5,572 nucleotides of DNA, from assembly GCA_964524965.1 (NCBI GenBank), contig CAZGDY010000107.1, positions 1 to 5,572 of the forward strand, given 5' to 3'. Source of the DNA: Kmv34 sp964524965 (lineage in GTDB: Bacteria; Aerophobota; Aerophobia; Aerophobales; B3-G15). This document shows, piece by piece, positions 1-4,232 of this stretch. Below the pieces are notes generated by a model. That model had not been told where the DNA came from. It made no database searches and was given only the letters and a program-made list of their open reading frames with translations. Position numbers and translations under genes: made by a program. Each line of letters starts with the position of its first letter. The first letter of the stretch is position 1.

Positions 1-66
1 CAAGGCCAGAAAACTACCAATGCCAATTGGCCCAGACCAGAATAGTAGTATAAATAAACTTCCCAT
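1..66 (-). CDS. N-terminal part of a small membrane protein, cut by the left edge
   Basis: An ATG at 66-64 opens a reading frame that stays open for all 22 codons to the window edge. It is preceded by GAGGAG at 74-79 with a 7-nt spacer, a well-placed ribosome binding site. The visible residues are almost all hydrophobic and include FWSGPIGIGSF, so the protein begins with a membrane segment and has no cleavable signal visible yet. It lies about 150 bp downstream of the 64-residue membrane protein on the same strand, so the two may be co-transcribed. The glycine-rich GPIGIG stretch resembles the G-x-x-G segments of short two-helix membrane proteins, including its neighbour. That is a resemblance of style, not a family assignment. 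No function can be given from 22 residues. Confidence 0.55.
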   Translation of the reverse strand, partial: MGSLFILLFWSGPIGIGSFLAL

Positions 67-170
67 TATTTATCTCCTCATCTCTTATTTTAAAATCTTA
101 CAATGATAATCTTTTGCAAAATTTATTTGTTAAAACAAGTTAAATGAGTGTTTCAGCTGTTTCCGAATAA

Positions 171-180
171 CACCTCCTTA
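171..180 (-). promoter_or_regulatory. Orphan Shine-Dalgarno block with no matching gene
   Basis: Read on the minus strand, this is TAAGGAGGTG, a near-perfect Shine-Dalgarno sequence. No ATG, GTG or TTG lies at a usable distance. The only start is the GTG overlapping the block itself, which opens six codons before a TGA. The next real gene starts about 105 nt further on with its own site. It closely matches the block in front of the 64-residue gene at 419-428 (both read AAGGAGGTGTT). It may be the trace of a lost gene copy. Confidence 0.35.
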
Positions 181-217
181 AATTTGAGCTATCTTTATCT
201 TTTTGTCTCTTGTTTTC

Positions 218-412
218 CTATTTTGATTTTCCACGGCTAAGATAAACATGAGCTATAAATGCGACAAGTGCTGGTAGATTTCCAAAAAAACCGGCCCAAA
301 ACCATTTGTTAGCAATCCAACTTTTTGTAACTTTGTAGTGTGCCTTTGAGATGAGATGGCAGCAAATTGCGCTGGAGAGTGCAAATCCACAAATAATATT
401 TGCTCCGTACAA
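218..412 (-). CDS. Small two-helix membrane protein, 64 residues, TTG start
   Basis: Two hydrophobic segments are visible, about residues 4-22 and 37-58. They are separated by a short basic loop (SKAHYKVTKSW), and the protein ends in a basic tail, RGKSK. Cysteines cluster in the first helix (positions 8, 17 and 18). The second helix opens with KWFWAGFFGNLPAL, a W-x-x-G-F-x-x-G pattern common in very short bacterial membrane proteins that have no assigned function. A GTG at 421 would give 67 residues, but its G is the last base of the AGGAGG at 421-426, so it cannot be used. The TTG at 412 sits 8 nt from that site and is the likely start. The gene lies 237 bp downstream of the transglutaminase-like gene and upstream of the truncated membrane protein gene at the left edge. 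I do not recognise the family. Confidence 0.6.
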   Translation of the reverse strand: MYGANIICGFALSSAICCHLISKAHYKVTKSWIANKWFWAGFFGNLPALVAFIAHVYLSRGKSK

Positions 413-420
413 AGTCAACA

Positions 421-428
421 CCTCCTTT
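421..428 (-). promoter_or_regulatory. Ribosome binding site that decides the start of the 64-residue gene
   Basis: The minus strand reads AAAGGAGG here, a strong Shine-Dalgarno match. Its last G is also the first base of the longest-ORF GTG start, and the TTG at 418-416 is only 2 nt away. The TTG at 412-410 has an 8-nt spacer and fits best. Confidence 0.6.
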
Positions 429-437
429 AACTGGAAA

Positions 438-455
438 TTTTTTTTCTTTTTTTTT
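438..455 (-). repeat. Interrupted poly-A tract upstream of the 64-residue gene
   Basis: On the minus strand this is nine A, one G and eight A, ending about 10 nt before the ribosome binding site at 421-428. A short GC-containing hairpin (GCCTT...AAGGC, 457-472) precedes it. On the minus strand the hairpin is followed by A, not T, so it is not a terminator. The tract could help ribosome loading or vary in length by slippage, but neither is shown. No convincing promoter was found between here and the end of the transglutaminase-like gene at 650. Confidence 0.45.
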
Positions 456-649
456 GCCTTTTTCTCAAGGCCAAATTAAAAGGTACGGGAAACATTCTTG
501 TAGTTGGAGAATTTAAAGAGGTATTTTCCGTTCAAATTGCTAAAATATCGATTATCTCTGAATATTTCATTAGAGAGGCTCAAACCTTTCTTGGTCAGAG
601 CGCGAACTGAAAATCATTAAGTGTTTCTTGGCTCTGTTTTACCTGGCTG

Positions 650-2167
650 TCAGTGGTAAATCGGTTTAAATTCAATCTTCCATTGGTCTAATACCGCAAT
701 GGCTGGATTTTCCAGAGAACTTGCACAAACTACAGCCGGAAACTGAATTGCCATTGGTAAGAGTATTGGTTCCTCGGGTTCTGGAATGAGAGGTACATCT
801 ACATCTTTTTGAATGATGTACCGATAAGAGTCTTGTTTCCCGAAGAAAAAGTTTTTAAATGTTCTTCTTTCATCATCGGTGAGCTCGATGGGATAGTTAG
901 CTATTTGTGCGATAGAGGTATCAACGGGAATCCAACCATAATTAGGAAGATAAAATTCTGCCCAGAAGTGGGTACCCTCCTCTCCGGGGCAAAGCTGCAT
1001 CCCACCACTGGTGCGTGCCGGTATGCCAAGGGACCTGCAGAGGGCAGAAAAATAAGTACCTTGAGCTCCACAGTCCCCATAGGATCTCTCGTGCACATAC
1101 ACCGATTCAGGTATTCCGAGAACATTGAGGCTTGCGTGAGGCATATGACTGTAATCAATACGCTCAACTATATACTCATATAGTCTTTTAGCGGCCAGGT
1201 AAGGATTTTTTTCATCTTCCACAATTTCCTGAGCTTTTTGTCTTATTTCGGGAGTGATAGTGGTATTGTTATAAGATCTTGTGTACTGTTTATACAGGTA
1301 GCTATCTGTATCATATTTGCCCACATTTCCCGGATCAATGAGAAAATGTTGCTCATAGTGCATAAACTCAAACTGAAGTTGGATACGAAGGTCTTTCTTT
1401 AGTTCATCAAGCGAAATCTCCAGATAAACAAAACCAATGTCTCCATCAGTTTGAGGGGGAAATTTAACATATTCCTCTGGTGTTATGGAAATAACTCTTA
1501 CATTATCCTGAGCACCAGTTCTTATGGGTAGTGGTATCCAGAGTTTGAGAAGCCCTATTTCAGGAAGTTTTTCTCGTGGAACAAATAATGAGGCATCTGC
1601 GAGATATGTGACCGGGTTTATATAGGGTTTCCAAGCTCGTTGAGTATAGCCACTGTCGGGGTGTTTAAAAATTAAGTTACGATTTTTAGTTACGAATTTC
1701 TCCGCTCGCTTAAGGCTATTTATATCTTTTTTCATAAGGTCCGGGTTTCGATATTTTAAATTGGCAATAAAATCATAAAGGTAAAATGGCTTATTATCGG
1801 AAATTATGAAATCAATCTTGCCTTCCTGGAACCAGGAATTTCTCTCGCTTTGAGGGATATCCTTAAAATGCTCCCCCAGAAGTTTTAGGGCATCTTCTTT
1901 TGTGTAAGGAAATTCAATTAGTATTTTTTCTACCTCGTGCATTTGAATCCGACAGGTATTTGCCTTTTCGCTATCTCCTATCGCCAATAATCTTTTTCTT
2001 GCCTCTTCGTAGGTTTCATAGGCTTTATGGTAGAAGGTGTTTTCTTTGAGAGCATTTGCCTGTTGGAGAAGTTGTTCACCTTCTGAGAGAGCTAAAGCAC
2101 AAGAAGTAGACATCAGCATGATGCTCCCTATTAGTGATAAAATTCCTATAGCCTTTATATTATTCAT
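650..2167 (-). CDS. Secreted transglutaminase-like protein, 505 residues
   Basis: Residues 1-26 form a signal peptide: a basic start, a hydrophobic core at about 5-20, and a likely signal peptidase I site after ALA-26. Cys23 is not in a good lipobox. Residues 27-85 look like a TPR-type helical hairpin (EGEQLLQQANALKEN, then an amphipathic second helix). The transglutaminase-like core lies at about 310-425. It has a complete papain-like triad: Cys366 in YGDCGAQ, His400 in THFWAEFYLP, and Asp416 in GWIPVDTS. The region before it (about 190-300) looks like a beta-rich companion domain with the motif LWIPLP. Known members of this superfamily act as peptidases, transglutaminases or peptide N-glycanases; I cannot choose among these. 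The product should act outside the cytoplasmic membrane. Its ribosome binding site (AGAGAAGA) is weak. A near-consensus promoter and an overlapping 13-codon mini-ORF lie just upstream. The substrate is unknown. Confidence 0.85.
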   Translation of the reverse strand: MNNIKAIGILSLIGSIMLMSTSCALALSEGEQLLQQANALKENTFYHKAYETYEEARKRLLAIGDSEKANTCRIQMHEVEKILIEFPYTKEDALKLLGEHFKDIPQSERNSWFQEGKIDFIISDNKPFYLYDFIANLKYRNPDLMKKDINSLKRAEKFVTKNRNLIFKHPDSGYTQRAWKPYINPVTYLADASLFVPREKLPEIGLLKLWIPLPIRTGAQDNVRVISITPEEYVKFPPQTDGDIGFVYLEISLDELKKDLRIQLQFEFMHYEQHFLIDPGNVGKYDTDSYLYKQYTRSYNNTTITPEIRQKAQEIVEDEKNPYLAAKRLYEYIVERIDYSHMPHASLNVLGIPESVYVHERSYGDCGAQGTYFSALCRSLGIPARTSGGMQLCPGEEGTHFWAEFYLPNYGWIPVDTSIAQIANYPIELTDDERRTFKNFFFGKQDSYRYIIQKDVDVPLIPEPEEPILLPMAIQFPAVVCASSLENPAIAVLDQWKIEFKPIYH

Positions 2168-2208
2168 TATTCTTCTCTTTTTTTTAGGTGGAACTGAAGA
2201 TAATCCAT
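2167..2208 (-). CDS. Possible 13-codon leader peptide overlapping the transglutaminase-like gene
   Basis: An ATG at 2208-2206 follows AAGGAG (2214-2219) with a 5-nt spacer, a better ribosome binding site than that of the main gene. It encodes MDYLQFHLKKREE and stops at a TAA whose last base is the first base of the transglutaminase start (TAATG). This geometry would allow translational coupling. The difficulty is that the ATG lies inside the -10 region of the promoter at 2207-2235. A transcript from that promoter would start near 2200 and skip this start codon. The leader would therefore be translated only from an upstream promoter, or the ORF is a coincidence. Confidence 0.25.
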   Translation of the reverse strand: MDYLQFHLKKREE

Positions 2209-2235
2209 AATATCTCCTTATCTGTAAGCTGTCAA
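2207..2235 (-). promoter_or_regulatory. Near-consensus sigma70 promoter for the transglutaminase-like gene
   Basis: On the minus strand there is a perfect -35 TTGACA (2230-2235), a 17-nt spacer, and the -10 box TATTAT (2207-2212), which has one mismatch to TATAAT. Transcription would begin near 2200, giving a leader of roughly 33 nt before the ATG at 2167. The right arm of an inverted repeat overlaps the first two bases of the -35 box. That is where a repressor or activator might bind. Confidence 0.65.
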
Positions 2236-2268
2236 GAGCCCAAATTAAATCACTACAGAAGGGCTCTT
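2234..2268 (-). repeat. Inverted repeat AAGAGCCC-N19-GGGCTCTT at the -35 box
   Basis: The two 8-bp arms (2234-2241 and 2261-2268) are perfect reverse complements separated by 19 bp. The downstream arm, read on the minus strand, shares its final TT with the TTGACA -35 box. No T-tract follows on either strand, so it is not an intrinsic terminator. The arm centres are 27 bp apart, about 2.5 helix turns, so two half-sites would lie on opposite faces of the DNA. It is a candidate operator or a cruciform-forming element. Confidence 0.5.
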
Positions 2269-2362
2269 AGAAGGTTTTGGGAAGGAGATACCTCTAAGTT
2301 AAGTTTTCTTGGGATCTATTTCAATTTTTTCTTTCGTAAGATTATTGGTTTAGCGCTCATTT

Positions 2363-2485
2363 CTATTTTATAAATATTTTTGTCCAATCTCTTGTTCGTT
2401 TAAGCTCGTTATTTTTCCGCGAATCTTTCACCTTCTTTACAAAGAAATCTTCAGGGGAAATTATTAATTCTCCTTCTTTGTTCAT
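2363..2485 (-). CDS. Unrecognised 40-codon ORF, possible small gene or gene remnant
   Basis: An ATG at 2485-2483 opens 40 codons ending at TAG. The frame is also open upstream of the ATG, back to a TAG eleven codons earlier. The product is highly charged and lysine-rich (start MNKEGELIISPEDFF, end WTKIFIK). Its composition looks like a soluble, partly helical protein and not like random AT-rich sequence. There is no ribosome binding site before the ATG (the bases are CACGGATAAACTC), which argues for a decayed fragment. It lies 48 bp downstream of the FMN-binding protein gene on the same strand. Its last codons overlap a 27-bp motif that recurs at 3510-3537. I do not recognise the sequence. 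Confidence 0.25.
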   Translation of the reverse strand: MNKEGELIISPEDFFVKKVKDSRKNNELKRTRDWTKIFIK

Positions 2486-2532
2486 GAGTTTATCCGTGGT
2501 GGGGTTAGCAGAGGATATCTAATCAGTAAAAA

Positions 2533-2937
2533 TTAGTTATTAGCGTTATTCAGTGCATTTTCGATTGCTTTCAATATTACTTTGCTGCTATAAGTAGCAC
2601 CCGAGACTGTATCTATTTCCAATGTTTGAGCTTCTAGCACTTTATTGGGAATTACCTCAGCTGAAGCTCCCCGACCATTTTTGTGTTCTACCAGTTCAAT
2701 TTCTGTTATTTCATGATTTTTTACAGTCACTTTAACTTCAGCAGTTAGTGGAAAAACTTTACAACTACCGGCATAGGTCCCATCCGCTATGTTTAAAATA
2801 TCAATATTTGATATATTTGATTCTGTTAGCTGCTCCAGGTTTGATTCAATGTATGCCTTAAAACCTGTTATACTAAAGTAAATTCCAATAATCACAATTA
2901 CCACAACGCTTAAAATTATTACGTGTTTCTTTTTCAT
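2533..2937 (-). CDS. Membrane-anchored extracytoplasmic FMN-binding domain protein, 134 residues
   Basis: Residues 1-4 are MKKK and residues 5-24 form one hydrophobic helix, an uncleaved N-terminal anchor with the rest outside the cytoplasm. The FMN-binding domain runs from about 52 to 130, beginning DGTYAGS. It contains the motif Asp109-T-V-Ser112-Gly-Ala-Thr115, which matches the D-x-x-S/T-G-A-T/S signal at which the flavin transferase ApbE links FMN to threonine. Thr115 is the expected attachment residue. Proteins of this family (NqrC/RnfG-like and stand-alone forms) carry electrons across or outside the membrane, often to reductases. No ApbE gene or redox partner is visible here, so its partner must be encoded elsewhere. 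The start is secure: GGGAGG at 2945-2950 lies 7 nt from the ATG. No obvious promoter precedes it. It may be transcribed through the dyad at 3003-3093 from the promoter at 3638-3666. Confidence 0.85.
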   Translation of the reverse strand: MKKKHVIILSVVVIVIIGIYFSITGFKAYIESNLEQLTESNISNIDILNIADGTYAGSCKVFPLTAEVKVTVKNHEITEIELVEHKNGRGASAEVIPNKVLEAQTLEIDTVSGATYSSKVILKAIENALNNANN

Positions 2938-3002
2938 CTAAGTGCCTCCCTCATTTTTCTTATCCCTATTTCACTTTTCAGTTTTTTGGCGCTCTGTTAT
3001 TT

Positions 3003-3093
3003 CTATAACAGTTGACGGATGTCTGAAGTTTTGGAGCAAAGCAGAGCAAGTTTTGGAGCGAAGTGCACGAAGCCAGATGCCCGCCTGTTAGGC
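3003..3093 (-). mobile_element. attC-like recombination site (integron cassette end) or related palindromic repeat
   Basis: Read on the minus strand, the site starts GCCTAAC (3093-3087) and ends GTTATAG (3009-3003). These fit the R'' (RYYYAAC) and R' (GTT...) cores of an attC site, although the last bases of R' depart from GTTRRRY. The flanking arms are imperfectly complementary: TAACAGGCGGGCATCTGG pairs, with unpaired bases, with the complement of CAGACATCCGTCAACTGTTA. Bulged arms of this kind are typical of attC. The centre is a spacer holding two copies of a CTTnGCTCCAAAACTT unit. The total of about 91 bp is within the usual range. The site begins 5 bp after the stop codon of the four-helix membrane protein, as in a gene cassette. 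The 3' end lies within an 18-bp inverted repeat, CTGTTAT-N4-ATAACAG (2994-3011). No integrase gene or second site is visible, so a MITE-like repeat remains possible. Confidence 0.5.
3026..3063. repeat. Two tandem 16-bp units inside the attC-like site
   Basis: AAGTTTTGGAGCAAAG (3026-3041) and AAGTTTTGGAGCGAAG (3048-3063) differ at one base and have a 22-bp period. They occupy the loop region between the arms of the dyad at 3003-3093. This is the part of an attC site that varies between cassettes. Confidence 0.7.
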
Positions 3094-3098
3094 GATAG

Positions 3099-3482
3099 TT
3101 ACGGTTTAAACTTATTTCTTGCATATAATCCCGTCAGATAAGTTGATATAAAAATTAAGACGAAAGGAATCCACGTTCCTAAAACATTTGTAAACATTTC
3201 AAAACTTTTTTCAATTAGGAGAGCAACAACAAAAACATCCATGAAGATTACAAAAGAAACGAATACAATTGCCGTTTGCAATGACGTGGTGTAATTGAAC
3301 TTCTTGAAGTAATTCAATGATATTGTCACAAAAATGATTGGAGCGGCAATTGCGTGAATTATTAAAGTGCTCTCTATAGAAATAAGCGCCATGCCAATCC
3401 CCATAACCGCACCGCAAAGTGCCCATCCTATTAATGCATATACTAAGATAATAATGGGCTTTCTAATGCTTAATTTTTCCAT
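3099..3482 (-). CDS. Four-helix integral membrane protein of unknown function, 127 residues
   Basis: Four hydrophobic segments are clear, at about residues 9-34, 39-58, 68-90 and 100-121. Loops are short and the tail is basic (ARNKFKP). Polar or charged residues within or beside helices include His43, Asp82 and Glu91. Motif-like stretches are IHAIAAPIIF, NYFKKFNYTT and LGTWIPFVLIF. The whole protein is membrane-embedded, with no soluble domain. The start is ATG at 3482 with AAGGAA (3490-3495 region) a few bases upstream. The gene ends 5 bp before an attC-like dyad, so it may be the payload of an integron-type cassette. The promoter at 3638-3666 could drive it, with a leader of about 150 nt. 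I do not recognise a characterised family. A small permease-like or stress-related membrane protein would be a guess. Confidence 0.8.
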   Translation of the reverse strand: MEKLSIRKPIIILVYALIGWALCGAVMGIGMALISIESTLIIHAIAAPIIFVTISLNYFKKFNYTTSLQTAIVFVSFVIFMDVFVVALLIEKSFEMFTNVLGTWIPFVLIFISTYLTGLYARNKFKP

Positions 3483-3509
3483 GGTAATTTCCTTACTAGA
3501 TTAATAGTT

Positions 3510-3537
3510 AAATATTTTTGGGATAATCTATTGTTCG
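3510..3537. repeat. Right copy of a 27-28 bp motif that also occurs at 2372-2398
   Basis: This copy reads AAATATTTTTG, four bases, AATCT, one base, TTGTTCG. The copy at 2372-2398 reads AAATATTTTTG, three bases, AATCT, one base, TTGTTCG. The two are in direct orientation about 1.1 kb apart. Between them lie the FMN-binding gene, the attC-like site and the membrane-protein gene. AT-richness weakens the case, but the match of 23 bases in the same order is more than expected from composition alone. Confidence 0.35.
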
Positions 3538-3567
3538 AACCGCAATTTTGCTTAACTTAAAATAACC

Positions 3568-3623
3568 AAGTTATCTCGTTTATGTTTCCAAATCGGCACG
3601 TCTTACTAAGTACCTCGTTTATG
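3568..3623. repeat. Two 16-17 bp direct repeats downstream of a promoter
   Basis: AAGTTATCTCGTTTATG (3568-3584) and AAGTACCTCGTTTATG (3608-3623) are direct repeats about 39-40 bp apart; on the minus strand both begin CATAAACGAG. They lie just downstream of the predicted start of transcription from the promoter at 3638-3666, inside the leader of the four-helix membrane protein gene. Possible roles are paired operator half-sites or repeated elements in the leader RNA. The left copy also touches a small inverted repeat, ATAAC-CAA-GTTAT (3562-3574). Confidence 0.5.
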
Positions 3624-3637
3624 CGCATCGTACTGAT

Positions 3638-3666
3638 ATTATATACCTATTTTTACAATAAAACAA
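3638..3666 (-). promoter_or_regulatory. Promoter directed toward the four-helix membrane protein gene
   Basis: The minus strand has TTGTTT (3661-3666), a 17-nt spacer and a perfect -10 box TATAAT (3638-3643). The -35 box matches consensus only in TTG. Transcription would start near 3631 and run about 148 nt before the ATG at 3482, passing through the direct repeats. It is the best promoter candidate for the membrane-protein and FMN-binding genes. Confidence 0.5.
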
Positions 3667-3722
3667 TTCTTTAATCATCAATAATATACAGTGAACCAAA
3701 AATCGTATAACAAAAACTTAAT

Positions 3723-3885
3723 TCATAAAGTATTTTTTTCTTCTTCAGAAAACTCTTTTTCCATACGTCTATCTAACGCTTCTAATAATCTAACTTCTTT
3801 AGTTTCACTTCTTATTATTTTATTACTAATAAGTAATAAATCTATATCTTTTGATTTTTTGTTTTTTATCAGCTAGATTTGGCAT
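3723..3885 (-). pseudogene. Small ORF broken by a one-base frameshift in a poly-A run
   Basis: An ATG at 3885-3883 begins MPNLADKKQK and then goes out of frame in the run AAAAAA-C-AAAAAA (3855-3867), reaching a stop soon after. Removing one A from the second run gives a continuous 53-residue product ending at the TGA at 3725-3723. The restored product is charged and helical (SKDIDLLLISNKIIRS, then EALDRRMEKEFSEEEK). No strong ribosome binding site precedes the ATG. The downstream frame has no start codon of its own until Met41. It could be a decayed gene, a homopolymer sequencing error, or a slippage-controlled gene. The C-terminal part loosely resembles the last helix of MarR-type regulators, but that is too weak for a family call. 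Confidence 0.3.
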
Positions 3886-4232
3886 AAAAATTTGGTTTTA
3901 TTAAGCCCTCGATTTGAGACAGGAGGATGGGGAATTATTGGGTTAAAAACTGTAGAAGAGAAAATTAGCCCATGGGGTTACGCATTGTTAAGACGTGCGT
4001 CTTTTCAGTTGGTTCTAAAGTTTTCGAATGACTGAGGAGTGGATTGAATGAATGAGGTACTTGGAAATAAAATTTTTAGCACCATAGATTACCCACATTC
4101 ACATTTTAATTTTAAATTTTCAAATTCCATTTTATAAATCTTCACGATTAGAGATATAAGATTTGCAATAGATTTTAGTGAAATAATACTCTTACACCCC
4201 ATGACAAATACCCTCTCTGTTGAATTATTTAT
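3886..4232. other. Gene-poor stretch with only weak mini-ORFs
   Basis: No convincing gene lies here. On the plus strand a 29-codon ORF (4048-4137) has a good-looking GAGGAG 8 nt upstream. A start-less open frame of about 50 codons, ending at the TGA at 4033-4035, precedes it. On the minus strand a 37-codon ORF (4089-4202) follows the DUF6282 gene, with GAGAGGG 8 nt before its ATG and a CEC tripeptide near its end. The two mini-ORFs overlap tail to tail, so at most one is likely to be real. A short hairpin, AAGAC-GTGC-GTCTT (3990-4003), is followed by only two further T and is too weak to call a terminator. No terminator was found for the DUF6282 gene. Confidence 0.4.

Noticed and set aside
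457..472. GCCTT...AAGGC hairpin next to a long T/A tract as a terminator
   Set aside because: In both reading directions the tract is in the wrong place or of the wrong base: T before the hairpin on the plus strand, A after it on the minus strand.
455..612. Start-less plus-strand frame of about 50 codons between the transglutaminase-like and 64-residue genes
   Set aside because: It has no start codon and no ribosome binding site. A stop-free run of this length is expected somewhere in AT-rich spacers when six frames are scanned.
809..1183. 124-codon plus-strand frame inside the transglutaminase-like gene
   Set aside because: It lies opposite the triad-bearing region of a well-supported gene, has no ribosome binding site, and resembles no protein family. 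It is an antisense shadow.
2188..2373. Plus-strand frame of 61 codons starting with GTG
   Set aside because: There is no ribosome binding site before the GTG. The frame covers the minus-strand promoter and inverted repeat, and the product is not recognisable.
3003..3093. Reading the tandem AAGTTTTGGAGC units as a CRISPR array
   Set aside because: There are only two units with a 22-bp period and 6-bp gaps, no spacers of normal length and no cas genes.
3533..3540. GTTCGAAC, which resembles a tRNA T-loop
   Set aside because: The flanking bases do not form a five-pair T-stem on either strand, and no acceptor, D or anticodon arm is present.
3691..3876. Plus-strand frame of 61 codons rich in Ser, Leu and Ile
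   Set aside because: It is the antisense of the frameshifted small ORF at 3723-3885 and starts at a GTG with no ribosome binding site. Its hydrophobicity is what the complement of a Lys/Glu-rich frame gives.
3990..4005. Hairpin AAGAC-GTGC-GTCTT as a possible terminator
   Set aside because: The stem has only five pairs, only two further T follow on the plus strand, and there is no T-tract on the minus strand.
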